64,000 bases of DNA, from contig OY829330.1 in the NCBI GenBank assembly GCA_963691655.1, positions 18,098,182 through 18,162,181 on the forward strand. Direction: 5' to 3'. This DNA comes from Toxonevra muliebris (taxonomy: Eukaryota; Arthropoda; Insecta; Diptera; Pallopteridae). Positions within the stretch are counted from its first letter, which is position 1; each line of letters begins with the position of its first letter. The translations under genes and the position numbers were made by a program. Positions 44,569 to 56,169 of this stretch are shown here, piece after piece. The notes below the pieces were generated by a model. That model had not been told where the DNA came from. It worked only from the letters and a program-made list of their open reading frames with translations, and searched no databases.

Positions 44569-45236
44569 TCAGGAGTGGAAAACCATGCAGCTTGCTTCAG
44601 TTGAAAAGTTCAAAATAAGGGGTGAGTGATCTGATGATAGATCCAGGCATGATTCGATTTGTGCGTGGGTTTTTATTACACCTTTAGATATAAAAAAATC
44701 TATAACATCTGGTAGTTTGTTTTTATCTGTTGGCCAGTAGGTCGGCTCACCAGTTGAAATGTGATTTAGGCTGTTTAGCTGCATTGCCTTAAGGAGTGCA
44801 CGCCCCCTGGGTGATGTTAATCTAGAGCGCCACATTGTGGATGTTTTGAGTTATAATCGCCACCTGCAATGAATCTTGTGCCTAGCGTTTTGAAAAAGTG
44901 AATAAACTGGTCACATTTTGCCGGATGATTTGGTGGACAGTAAACCGATGCAACTGTAAGATACCCTTTACAGTCATTGATTCTTATTATTGTTGATTGT
45001 AGATATGGCTCTTTATACTTTTCTTGTATAGTATGGTTAATGACTGCAGTTCCACCTCGTGCTTTGCCGGATGGATGGTTTGCGGTATAAATACTATACT
45101 GGGGTATTTTAATATAGCTCTTTTCTGTAAAATGTAAAATTATCTGACATGAAAGCTTGAAGTGCGTTACTATATTGGGAAAGCCCGTTAGCGTTCCAGG
45201 TAGCTATTCTTAGTGACTGACTCATTTCGATATATT
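44569..45236 (-). pseudogene. Jockey-like LINE endonuclease
   Basis: ORF2 begins at the ATG at about 45225 with MSQSLRIATWNANGLSQY, the start of the AP-like endonuclease (W-N-A-N-G metal-site Asn). After about 30 codons a frameshift breaks it. The C-terminal half is open at 44835-44569 (MWRSRLTSPRGRALLKA, LPDVIDFFISKG, LSSDHSPLILNF), with the catalytic SDH motif. The domain would nick the target site. Confidence 0.85.
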
Positions 45237-45495
45237 CGCTACTATGGCTGTCAATAAATTAAGCACCGTACCGACCTGTTCCAAGAGAGTTTCTATCATG
45301 CTTTTTAGCTCGACCATGTCATCACTACTTTGCTGCGCATGGGTGGTATGAGATAAGGTTTGTATTTCTGGGGTCTTGTTATTGGAACATTTGCATGGGA
45401 CGTTGATGGCTGTGTAGCATTGATAGGTTGCTGGACTTGGGTGTGCTGCTAAGACATTGGTTTTTCTGTGGTCTTGTTTCTCAGAATATCCTAAT
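45220..45495 (-). pseudogene. Jockey-like LINE ORF1 C-terminus
   Basis: The last codons of ORF1 read VELKSMIETLLEQVGTVLNL then LTAIVANISK and a stop. The stop overlaps the ORF2 start as ATGA on the minus strand (about 45222-45225), the coupled arrangement known in several Jockey-group LINEs, where ORF2 may be translated by reinitiation. The amphipathic, leucine-rich tail resembles ORF1 multimerisation segments. The insertion is 5'-truncated here. Confidence 0.75.
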
Positions 45496-45571
45496 GTCGA
45501 TCACCCTAATGTCATATTTCATGTCAAAGAGAGAATTTCTTTTATGAAATTGCCAACATTTTGAGTGAATT

Positions 45572-45718
45572 TGGCATGGTGAAAACCAGGCATAACATAA
45601 AAAGACCCTATGAATACATTTTTTGTAATGCCTGGTGTTCGCTATGTCAAATTCACATGGGAAATTCTCGCTTCCTCTCTCTTTGAGAGTGAATATGACA
45701 TAGTGAAAGCCAGGCATG
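45572..45718. repeat. Three copies of a 29-bp word
   Basis: GTGAATTTGGCATGGTGAAA with CCAGGCAT occurs forward at about 45573, inverted at 45628-45656, and forward at 45690-45718 with changes. The first two can pair as a hairpin. Confidence 0.7.
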
Positions 45719-45929
45719 AGCTTAACTGTCAAACTATGAAGTGAAATCTTAATAATAATAACTTTAATATAAATATTAAAATGGGGTCGGATATTTGAAT
45801 TAATTCTGATTAGCCGCCATGCCGGGCGTGCTAATAGGATGCACATTACAGTGCAACTGGTTATTAAATACACTCGGACTACATTAAACACAATTTCAAC
45901 TCCAGTTTATAAATATCTTACTTTTAGAA

Positions 45930-46640
45930 AGCCTGACAATGGTCTAGTTTTGGGGTTAAATTTTGTACTGAATTTTAGTCTGATATTGTATTCCGTTTTT
46001 GTCCTTTTTGATCTGAATTCTGGTTTGATTGTATGTTAGAATTTTGTTTTATTTTATGTCTGAATTTTAATCTGAATTTTGTTTATGTTTTAATCCGTGT
46101 TTGGCCTAAATTTTGATTTGCTTTCGGTCAGTATTTAAGATTCTTCTGGTCTGAGTGTGTAACTCTTATTCTAAATTGTGGTCCGAATTTTTGCTCAGAC
46201 CAGCATTTATCAGCGTTTGAACTGATTTCTGGTCTGAATTTTGGTTTACAAATTTAGCGTCTTTTTAGCCTCAGTTTTAATCTAACTCTTAGTTTGAGTT
46301 GTGGTCGAAATTTTGGTCTGAATTTGGCTGGAATTTTAGTCTAGTTTTTGTCTAAATTGAGTTAAAATTTTCTTGTGTGAATATTTATCAGATATTCCCA
46401 CTAGTTTTTGGTCTGACTTTTGGGTTGCTTTCGTTCGTTGTTTGGCATCCTTTTGGCCTAAAGTTTTATCTAACTATTAGTCTGAGTTGTTTTTGTCTAA
46501 ATCTTTTTTGTGTGAATTTTACATTGATTTTGGTTTGGATTAGGTCTGAAGGTTTTAAATCTGAGTGTTGATCGGAATTTGAACTCATTTTGGTCGATTT
46601 TTGTTGGAATATTGGTCCAATTCGTGGTCTGAATATTTTT
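45930..46640. repeat. Degenerate tandem array of GGTCTGAATTTT
   Basis: The word TTTTGGTCTGAATTTT and variants (TAGTCTGA, GGTTTGAT) recurs irregularly every 18-25 bp through about 700 bp. A second block of the same kind lies at 49420-49700, with unrelated nested elements between the two. An old, decayed satellite. Confidence 0.75.
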
Positions 46641-46649
46641 TTTGATGTG

Positions 46650-47165
46650 TAAACATTTTAGCTCACGGTATGGGCAAAATTTCAAATGTGTAAAATGTAA
46701 GAATAACTGTAACGTAAGATGTAAGATAACTGTAACGTCCAGTTCCCCTCTCGCTAACACTACTGCGCGGCATGACTGTGCTACTCTAAACAACAAAGAG
46801 AAGAGAGAAGAGAAGAAGAGAGGGAGAAATTAAAATACGAGCGGAGTTTGTTTGTTTATGATATGTTTATGTTTCGATCAATTTACTCACACATATGTGT
46901 ACATACGAAAACAAAATGTGTGTGTACATTTTTTCGTGGCAGAATTATTTGTTTTTTTTCATATTTTAATATTTTATTTTTTTATCTATGTAAATAGCAA
47001 AAATGTTGAACAGAAAAAATCAAACTTATTTATTATAAAGTCACTTATTTACTTTAATAAAATACATTGTTTCTTATTTTTATTAAATGCAGTTAAGGCA
47101 AATCTTTTTACGGTGCATTTAAAAAGTAGTGGGGTGGCTGGTCACCCCTGTTCCAAGGTTCAATG
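46650..47165. other. Non-coding stretch
   Basis: GA-rich run near 46790-46830 and AT-rich sequence. No gene. Confidence 0.4.
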
Positions 47166-47170
47166 CTTAT

Positions 47171-47246
47171 CGTCGCCTGAGAATTGATTTGGCGTATGTG
47201 TGTACAAATTCACATACCTATACGCCAAATCAATTCTCAGGCGACG
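47171..47246. repeat. 76-bp palindromic MITE, copy 2
   Basis: The arms CGTCGCCTGAGAATTGATTT and the complement are perfect over more than 25 bp, and TTAT lies on both sides. Related to 16306-16380. Confidence 0.9.
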
Positions 47247-47365
47247 TTATATATAATTTTCGCATCTAACAAAATTTCAAATCGACTGGAAGAAAAACTT
47301 AAAGCGGGAAAAAAAAGATGCAAATGCATTGAGTAAAAAAAAATAATGCAACTACAACATATCAG

Positions 47366-47493
47366 CCCTATTCACGATTTGGTGCAATTGCAAAATATTT
47401 CTGCTATCACAACAACAAATATATGCGATATGGAATTTATTCCATTTGCATTTGCAATGATGCAGGACCATTTGCAATTTATAGTGATTTGGG
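47366..47493. repeat. CCCTATTCACGA MITE, copy 2
   Basis: Shares CTGCTATCACAACAACAAAT and the TTGCAATGATG right arm with 26312-26456. Confidence 0.85.
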
Positions 47494-47819
47494 CTATTAT
47501 ATATAAAAGATAATGATATCTAATAAACTTTTAAGTTTGTAAAAGAATTGTTTTAATTTGAATTGTTTACCTAAGCATATAGATTATACATCAAATCCCT
47601 ATATATAGCTATACATATGTGAGCTTATGTATCATATATGGCATTCAGTTTGCCTAACTGTTTACATATCAAATATCTTGCGTGCCTTGCACGCATCCAT
47701 TTTTTTTTAACCGGTTGTTGCCCGGTACCCGAAAGCGTGAACGGATCTCGTTGAAATTTAAAATGTATTAGTTTTTTGAGTGTTTGGTTCTGGAGTTGTG
47801 GTAAACTCACCACCAGTGG

Positions 47820-49147
47820 CCTATTTCACCAACTTACAAATATGTGAATTGTAAGGAAATTCTCACAAAATTGTAAAAAAATCTTTAAATGTGGTTTCAC
47901 CCAATTCCTACAATTGTGAATTCGGACTTGTAAATCACAAGTACTTGTAATAACAAATTTTTCAATATTTGTTTCACCAAACAGGATTTGTAGTTGTAAT
48001 TTACAAGTAACAAATTTGTAGAAATGTTACTATTTTGTAGTTTTTTGTTTCACCAAACAGACGACTAATCACAAATTTGTAACATTTGTAAGAATTTCTT
48101 ACAAAAAAAAAAAACCCCTGTAAAATGGCTACAATTGTTTATTTTTCGTTTTTCGTCATACTTTTAGCAGTTTGTTCTTATATTTACAGTTTTTAATCAG
48201 CATCTTAAGAATGTAGATTAATTAAAAAAAAATTTTAAATTAATAAACATGTCTACTACAGGACATAGCCGGGCTTCCAGTCAGAAATGCTCCCAAACCG
48301 AATCAAGTTTTGCATGGACCCTTTTGAAGCATTTGATTTAAAAATGATTTGGCTAAATTGTCAGACCATTGTCTCCAATTTTTAATGAGTAATGGCGGAT
48401 TTTATAAATTTCGTTTTTCGCGTTTTTCAGCCTAACTAGCCATAGGAAAAATCTGAAAAAACTCACAGTAATATTTTGGTTTTGCAGACATATTTGGAAT
48501 TTTTTCGCGAATTTTCTTATGCGAAACTCGCGATGAACAAAATGACGAAAATTTTTATATGCGATTTTTTCACACTAAAAATAGGTAAAATAGGAAAAAC
48601 GAAATTTACAAAATCCGCCATTACTCATTAAAATTGCAAATAATGGTCTGATAATTTAGCCAAATCATTCTTAAATCAAGTGCTTCAAAAGGGTTCATGC
48701 GAAACTTGATTCGGTTTGGGGGCATTTCTGACATGGAAACCCGGCTATGCCCTTTTAAAATGATTTTATTTTTCTTTATGTATATATATATATATAAAAA
48801 GAGTTTTAAAAATAATTAATTTGAATATTTTTAGGTAGAAATACCTCTTAATCAAAGAAGCCGCGAAAATTTTAATTTGTTCGCTCATTGGTAAATGTTA
48901 TCATACATTAGTGGCACAAATTTGTATAAAAAAATTGGTTATTTACAAGTCATACGAAAATTTCGTGAAACGTCATTTTTTTTACACTTGTAATATACAA
49001 GTGCTCTCTTACAATTTTTGTTGCCTCTTATTACAAATTTGTGAATTTGAGAATTGTAACTTATGAAACGAAAAATGGTTTTACACATTTGTAATTGTAA
49101 TTCACAAGCACAAATTTGTAATTGTAAATTGTATTTGGTGAAATAGG
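47820..49147. mobile_element. Element with CCTATTTCACCAA ends and TTACAA arrays
   Basis: The perfect 13-bp inverted ends CCTATTTCACCAA (47820) and TTGGTGAAATAGG (ending 49147) enclose subterminal arrays of TTACAA, TTGTAA and ACAAATTTGTAA words about 280 bp deep on the left and 200 bp on the right. A second fold-back element is nested at 48261-48752. No ORF. The target duplication is unclear. Confidence 0.8.
48261..48752. mobile_element. Fold-back element with about 160-bp arms
   Basis: The arms 48261-48430 and 48600-48752 are inverted copies, with landmarks CATAGCCGGGCTTCC and CCGAATCAAGTTT, and ATGAGTAATGGCGGATTTT near the loop. The centre is about 170 bp. Non-coding and nested. Confidence 0.85.
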
Positions 49148-49419
49148 GAACAGGCCGGTATCAATAGTGATGTCAATGCTAAGAGTGATATGAATATATA
49201 TTTTGAATATCCGTTTGAAGTACTATCCAAATCAACTTTTATATTAAATAATTTCTTTTTCTGGATTTTGTTTCATCACAATTTTTTCTCAAAGGAAATT
49301 AAAATTTCCTCCAAATTGTTTTCTTAAAATTAAATAATATAAATCCGTCCGTTGTTCCTTGAACAAAGTGCTGGTAAGTGAACATACCTGCTTGGCAATA
49401 ATGAGTTAATCAAGGTTTT

Positions 49420-49700
49420 GATCTCATTTTGTTCTAGATTTTCGATCTGAATTTAGTCTTTTTCTTGGTTTAAACTTCGATCAGAAAAAAGTTTAGAATT
49501 TTTGTTTAAAATTTGGTCGAAATTTCAGACTCCATTTCTATCAGATTTTAGTTTCAATTTTGGTCTCAGTTTTGTTCCAGTTATCTTTTAATTTTTGGCC
49601 TGTATTTTTGGTGTCAACGTTGACCTAAACTAAAAACTAATTTTTAGTTTAGGTCTGGGATTTGGTCGATATTGAGTCTGATATTTAACCTTTAATTTAG
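49420..49700. repeat. Second block of degenerate TCTGAATTTT array
   Basis: The same word family as 45930-46640, for example GATCTGAATTTAGTC and TTTGGTCTCAGTTTTG. Confidence 0.65.
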
Positions 49701-49739
49701 TAAAATCCGCCCCGCCAAACCCAAATCCTAGAACCGCCA

Positions 49740-51030
49740 CTGCACATACACAGTAGAGTCCAGAACGAAAAACAGAACGCGGAGTAGGATGCGTCTACCT
49801 GGTTATTGTGCTATGGTGCAAATACCTAAATATGAGAGATTGCTGTTCATTTATTCTTGCATGGTTCTTGTTGTTTAACCGTTCTTTTGTTCGTTCGCTT
49901 CCTCCTCTCTATGCGTTACATCAATTTTAATGCCACTTCGTTTCTGTGCTTTTACATGTGTAAAACGTGCCTATAAAAGTTTCAATCCAAAAAAAAAAAA
50001 GATTTTTATTTCTCTTCGGCTTCCTGATACACAATTTAAATATTTTTAAACAAAATTTTCCTGTTCTTTTTAATCTTGTTTGCATTTTCAAAGATTTCTA
50101 GCACCTGCAAATCCGTTCGTTTTCTTTGCATATTTCTTTTTATTTAAATCCTGCCAAAAACGCAACGGGGTGCTCATCAAAATTGCCACTTAATTAAACC
50201 ACTCATAAAAATAGACGTTCATGCGGCGCCGTATTGCGCCGGTATCAGTATCTGTTCTTCCAGTACAAGCAATCGTACTGAATTGTTGGCAACATCTCTT
50301 ATATTATTAAATTTTCGTTTCATATTGGATACATATGGGTATTCCCATTATTATGGACAACACGTCCGTATGACTTGAGTAGATTTTGCATTGAAATAAA
50401 TCAAAGTATTGGATATATCGTTTAAGTGTAAATGTAGTTAGTATTAAATAAAATTTGTTTGAGTAGTGCATATTATTTTTTTAAGAAAGGACGTATCCAT
50501 CTTTGAAAACTGATTAAAAAACTAACTCTCCCAAAATACTTTCAAATTTGGCGAGTATTAGTATTCGCGCATAATATCCATAACGATGGAAATGCCCATA
50601 TGAATTACAATTTTCAAAAGTTTAATTTGTTATTTGCTTGTATACCCTACATTAAAAAAGTAAGAATATACACACATCGTGGGTCATTGTACCAAATTTC
50701 AGTACTATATTGTGTATGATTCCAGAGATAAACTCAAATAAGCATATGATTTGCATGAGAGGTACCACGCTTACTTTTCCAAGCCCACCCTAATTTTTTC
50801 CACAGAATGCCGTAAACAAATGTTATTTCCGTACCAAATCTTAGTACCGTTCTACAAACATTTCGTGAGATGAAAATTCAGGTTTGTATTGGAGTTACCA
50901 CTACCACTTTCTCTCGTTATGAATATTGACGTGCACTTCAGGCCTCATAACAAACACATTGTATAAGTTTGAGCTCAACCGGATGGTTAGTTTTTGAGGT
51001 TACCGTTCTCAAACGAACAGCTCATTTTTA
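49740..51030. other. Non-coding stretch
   Basis: No recognised gene or repeat. The segment 50640-51030 has an intergenic character with short AT tracts. Confidence 0.4.
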
Positions 51031-51683
51031 TATACATTAGAATTTCGATAATTCGTAATCGCAAGGGACCAGCAATTATTTACGTATTATAGGGGCTTTA
51101 GATATAATGAGATTTCGATTTAACGAGGTTAAAATAAGAAAAATAAAAACGAATTGACGCGGTTTTTTTCAATTATTTAATAGAAAGAAAAAAACAGAAA
51201 CAATTATTCATTTAGTTGAAATATGTATGTATGTTACATATACATTAAACGTGTTTTATGACGTAGAGGATTTTTCAAAACGTGTTCTAGATGGTTCGAT
51301 TGGGCTATTTTTTTCCTATCACCTAACAATAGTTAGTATTAAATTTGAAGACAATTGCATAAGGGAAAATCGGCGCGGAAATCGATTGAAATTTAAAAAT
51401 GTAGTTATAAGGACGAAAAATCGTTTTTATTTATTTTAATTAAACTTATTTTAGTTGTAAATTTTTGGATCAGTTTATGATTTAATCGATTTCTGCATTA
51501 GATTATCTTTCCAACGAGCTTTAAAAAATAAAAATTGGTTTCAAAATAAATAGGTTACAACATTTTCTATTCAAATTAGACTAGATTTTTTATATGTGGG
51601 TTACTGTTTTCTATAAGATTCTACAATCTGGAGCAAAAGTTGTTTCTCTTCTTCCTTATTTGTAAGGATTTTGTTAAAGTCTT

Positions 51684-52440
51684 TCATGAAATTAACTTCC
51701 CTTTCTGCAGTATCATTTGTAACAAATAAATCACGGCACAAGTGACATCCACTGAAGGAAGAAATTTCAAAAATTCTGAAGATATGTGGAAACTGCTAAA
51801 GAAATTATAAGTCTTCTTCGACGCAAAATCGCGCAAATCGTAATGCGACAACGTTTCTGGTTTGACAAATTTACTATCAATTAGTTTTATATTTGGTTTC
51901 GGTTTAATTGAGTTTAGGCATTCAGTCATTTTTTTTTACTAACTGTTTCAGCTATATTTGCTCCACTGGACGAAACAAGTTTGGGAGCACCAAGGAATTT
52001 CCAACCCCCATTATAATTAACGAGAACTGCAATTCTCTCTTTGGTGTCGCCAATAAGGTCTGCACCAATAAGCCCTCCCTATGAACTTCATTGCTTGCGT
52101 AAAGAAGAGCATAGACAGAAGAAAAACGATAAAAATAGATGATAGTAGAGATGACATGATCGACTAAATTATGTTGTCAATAAAAAGTGGAACGGTTAAT
52201 AACTCGCTCGTCAGCGCGATGTCCCAACGCTTCCGCAGCTGCTATTAAAATATGAATAACTTTTCCATCGGAAACTTTTATACTACCGAATGCAGAAAGT
52301 AAACGAGGTGTAATAATAATGTTTGCTCCCCCTTTTAACAGTGATCGAAAGATATTCATCATCACTTGCAGACAATCCGTCATTTTCTCTTGCCGATTCG
52401 TCACTGTCAGTAAACCCTGTTTCATCATCACCTGGTTCGT
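51684..52440 (-). pseudogene. Relic of an unnamed transposase-like gene
   Basis: Three collinear minus-strand pieces fit one protein type. HILIAAAEALGHRADERVINRST lies at 52365-52190. LIGADLIGDTKERIAVLV then GWKFLGAPKLVSSSGANIAE lies at about 52075-51950. FVKPETLSHYDLRDFASKK to the SEFLKFLP end lies at 51875-51735. I remember this combination (EALGH-x5-INRS, then a D-x-x-G-DxKERIAVLV block and a LGxPKL block) from repetitive ORFs in insects and cnidarians, but cannot name the superfamily. A TTAGAATTTCGATAATTCGT pogo-like end at 51038 may belong to it. Frameshifts throughout. Confidence 0.35.
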
Positions 52441-52865
52441 TAATAATCATTTACCCGAATTCGAATTGGTAAAGTTTTATTTTCTTTTTTAATGTTTTCC
52501 TTTGAATCAATACTAAACGTTCTATGTTGAAAATATGTATGTGTGTAATTTAGCTATTTTTTATATCTAGAATAAGTTGAATTTTAAGAACTCCTCTAAT
52601 ATACATGTGTATATATATTGGACAACATTAAAAACTAAGTTTTAAAAAAGCTTACAATTTTTGGTTGTTTCAGGCTCTTCTCGTCCATATTCTCTTGTCC
52701 ACCATGAAAAATACAAAAAATTACACAAAAAAAAAAGAACAGAAACGTAGCTGTAGCTGCCTACTATGACTGATTTTTACCGAACCGTAGCTCGGTAGAA
52801 TTTTGCTTTGCATTACGTATTATGTATAAGAAGTTATCAACAATCAATTACGATTTATAAGAGAC

Positions 52866-52950
52866 TAAACCAACCTTGTATGGAATTTTTGCAAATAAAA
52901 GTGATTTTTTCAAGAAACCAACAGTTTGTTGCGAATTTTTCGTTTTAAAT
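52866..52950 (+). repeat. Fragment related to the pogo-like end at 9266-9361
   Basis: TGTATGGAATTTTTGC followed by CAGTTTGTTGCGAATTTTTCG matches 9266-9345. The outermost CAGTnGAA end is missing. Confidence 0.55.
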
Positions 52951-52969
52951 CATACAAGTATTTTCGTCC

Positions 52970-53130
52970 TAGTAAAATTCACAGTTACAAATTTTCAAGA
53001 CAATCTGTATGGGATTAGGAATCTATATGTGGTTGTGAATCTGTTAAAAGAAATTATTTTATACTTTTTAGTCCATTTTAAAAACGTGGTATATTAAAAA
53101 TATTTTTTATTTAAATTATTATTTTTTACT
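52970..53130 (+). repeat. Dispersed repeat, partner of 17086-17260
   Basis: Shares TTTTCAAGACAATCTGTATG and TTTTAAAAACGTGGTATATT. Followed by a T-rich tract. Confidence 0.75.
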
Positions 53131-53484
53131 TTTTAGTCTTGTGTGTGTGAAATTTTGCAATCGATTTTAAGTAAAGACCAGAGCTGTAAAAAAATGCATT
53201 CAATTTAATTGCAATACATTGAAGTCATGGTTAAAAACCGACAATTTGCACTAAATTGGAGTGACTTGAAGTCAATTGAGGTTTTGAAGTCACTTGAACT
53301 TAATTGGAATTTGAAATTGTTGACACATTGAATCAAAACCAATTGTCTAAGCAATGTCACAATTAATTATTGGACTCGTGCAAGATCATTTTCCCCAGAT
53401 TGCGAATAGCCCTATTCATTAAATTATCAATCAATTATCAATCAAATTATATCTTCTCACATAAATGGGTAACTCAATAAATAC

Positions 53485-54080
53485 TGTTTTTACATTGCAC
53501 CTCGTTGTGATTCTACATTTTGAAACAGAAATGAAATAAAGGCATTTGCCAAATACATAGTAAGAAGAAGATTTGTCGTTATGGATGTAAAAATGTACAA
53601 GAAGAATAATTTATTTATATATTAAAACATAAAATATGAAAAGTTCTAATATTTTAGCTAAATATACTTATTTACATACATATATGAAAGTTCTAATATT
53701 TTAGCTAAATATACTTATTTACATACATATATTTAGGTACAATGTTGAAAATAGTGAAAAAGTAGAAAAAGATTTAAAAGTACTTATATAAAATTCATAA
53801 AATCAAAACAAAACGTTTACATATTTGTATATAAAGAATATATAAATACTGTAAATGTTGAAAGTTATTTGCTAAAAGAAATGTTAAATATTTATTTCAT
53901 CAAACACGTCAAACTCATCCATTCATACATTTTTGTCTGCTGGATGTGTTGACAATCGTCGGTGTCACACCATCGGTATTGCACCTCGCTCCTGTTTCTA
54001 CGATTTTTTGCTTCGATTCCAGCAAGAGCAAATTGCGATCTCTTTACAATCTATACTCTTTGTAAGCGGAACAAAACGAA
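53485..54080 (+). repeat. Dispersed repeat, partner of 16616-16900
   Basis: The two shared blocks flank an extra segment at 53600-53940, which includes a tandem duplication at 53640-53735. It is therefore an insertion or an ancestral segment lost in the other copy. Confidence 0.75.
53640..53735. repeat. 48-bp tandem duplication
   Basis: AAAGTTCTAATATTTTAGCT through ACATACATATAT occurs twice with almost no difference, so it is recent. Confidence 0.9.
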
Positions 54081-54179
54081 AAGAAAAGTTCGTTATTGTT
54101 TGTTTTTGTTCTCTCTCTCATTTGTCTTTGAATTTGTGTATGTATACACATATCCATATATTCTACTCCCGCTAAAGCA

Positions 54180-55890
54180 ATGATTATAACAACGTTGAAT
54201 TCAATGCTTTGATCTATCAAAAAAATGGAAAAACTTCCGATGCTAATATTTTAAATATAATTATATTTATCTATATTTTAGATACTTCATATTGCATTGT
54301 CTTCCAGTTCTGAACTACATTTTAAGTTTCAAGTCTCTAGCTCATCGGGAAGTTAGTTTAAAATCGATTGCAAAATTTGTACCGAACAGACTGACAGACA
54401 CCATTGAAAGCGAATTGATATAAACGTGGTAAAAAAGGTCGTAATAAAAATCTCCGGTAACGCTTACTTACAGAATATCTATTAGATATAAAATTTGCTA
54501 AAGCTTCTATCTTTCGGTAACAAAATAAACACTACCGCGACAGAATCGACCTGTAATTATATGAGTACAGCCCATTTCAAATTTTTTTTTAGCAAATTTA
54601 AAGACAGCAAAAATTACCCTTCTTGGTCACATTCAATGATTTGCAAAATCTGTAGACTATTTTTACCAACTTTACAAAAAAGTATCATCCATTTTACGAA
54701 TAATCTCGATCAAAAATGTGCTGAGATATAGCCAATTAAATGGAGTTTAATAATTTGGACATTCGTTTAACTCACTGTATGTATGCATAAGTCGGTTTTG
54801 ACCGGCCGAAATATTTTTTTGCTTAATTTTTTTTAATACATTTTTTTTGAATGCTGTTTGTTGTTCACTTCACCATATGTAAGCGTAAGAATTGTCATAT
54901 GTCAGTTTAAAGTCAATTTAAACTCTATGTGAAGTGACACCTTGATATCCACTTAAAACTACATTTTAGACATTTCATCATATGAGGTGATGGTGTAGCA
55001 GCATCAACATATTGTTGGTTAGTAAATATTTCGTTATAAAAATACAATGAAATATTTTTAGCTCAACATAAAATGAAACTTGATTAAGATAACCATCATA
55101 GCCTTGTGCAAATTTTAGTTTAGCGTATAATCTCATTCCGTATAGTACTTTCACACAATATAAAAGTAGCACGGGTATAATGGGCCTTCAGGGTAGCACT
55201 TACACATACATAAATTCCTTGACCATTTCTAAGGTATGCATATGGTATATAGTAGTCAACAATGATACGCTCTGACTGCTGAGACTTTTTTTAATTTGTT
55301 TTACGTTTAATTTGTTTTACGATGAATTCTTGGCGACGTTACGGAATATCGCAATGACGACGCCACATGCTAGTCGGACTTCATTTTTTCCAAGAATTCG
55401 CTCTATTTTTACCTACAAATCTTTTTTCTCGATCGAACATCTTTTTGTTTGAACTTTAGGTAACAATTTCAATTTTTCAAAAGACTCATAAGTTTTCGAC
55501 GAACATGGTGAAAAATTTCACCAGGAGATTTCTAACATGGAACAACGGCACAAAGGAAAGAGTATCATCAATACGTTAACTGAATATTGCTGGACTCATA
55601 TTCGACAGACTGCTGATGAGCAATATTCAGACCAAGCTAAAACAAAAAAAAATCAAATAAAATAAAATGACAAAAAATACTTTTGAAAAAAATATTAGAA
55701 TCTATGATTTAGAAAAATATTCATTTCAATTAATTTATTCTTCAAATACAAAATTAAAGAATAAATAAAATGAGATTTCTTTTTAAATATTTTTAGAGAC
55801 TATGAAACTGAAATCTAATTGTTCGTTCATATTTTATAGTTTGACTTTTACTACCTAGCTAACTCAACTGTTTAAGGTTTGTTTATTAGG
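54180..55890. other. Non-coding stretch
   Basis: No recognised gene. A TTTAATTTGTTTTACG duplication occurs near 55293-55320. Confidence 0.4.
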
Positions 55891-55901
55891 CTAAATGAAA
55901 C

Positions 55902-56125
55902 ATCCTTTTTATCGAAGTGACAAAGTGGCTAAAGTGCAACAGTGTATAAAGAGCAGGCAAATCATACGGCCGTTTTGGAACCCGCCAAGATTCCTCATCA
56001 GTGATCTTTATGATGGTTCTTACTTGCATTTCAACATTCTATATAAATGTCTAATATTTAAAAACGTTACCCAGAATCACAAGGTTTTTGTGTTTCAAGT
56101 ATTTTCAAGTATTGAACAGAAATGA
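55902..56125 (-). mobile_element. Small ribozyme-bearing retroelement, copy 3
   Basis: A 224-bp insert lies between the direct repeats TAAATGAAAC (55892-55901 and 56126-56135). Read on the minus strand it aligns with copy 2 from GATTCTGGGT through the ribozyme and beyond it. The ribozyme has one core mutation. Non-coding in both strands apart from a chance frame. Confidence 0.65.
55959..56007 (-). ncRNA. Hammerhead ribozyme, copy 3 (core mutated)
   Basis: Minus strand: AGATCA (56007-56002), CTGATGA (56001-55995), stem II GGAATC with GGTTCC around TTGGCG (55994-55977), then AAAA where GAAA is required, stem III ACGGCCGT, GTA cleavage triplet, TGATTT. The G-to-A change in GAAA should abolish cleavage. 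GTA still fits the N-U-H rule. Stem II shows a paired change relative to copy 2: positions differ yet remain paired (U-G, C-G). Confidence 0.75.
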
Positions 56126-56169
56126 TAAATGAAACTAATAGCATTTTCTTTTCTTAACTAAATGTTGAA

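Larger units (their letters stand above)
42564..45495 (-). mobile_element. Jockey-like LINE with target duplication
   Basis: The minus-strand LINE ends in an A-run at its 3' end (42564 side) and begins within ORF1 at 45495. The direct repeats GTCGATCACCC at 42553-42563 and 45496-45506 are perfect and fit target-primed reverse transcription. Order: ORF1 tail, endonuclease, RT, C-terminal region, 3' UTR. It is 5'-truncated in ORF1 and carries several frameshifts. Confidence 0.9.

Noticed and set aside
45930..46640. CRISPR array
   Set aside because: The repeats are irregular and diverged, with no constant spacer length, in a eukaryotic context.
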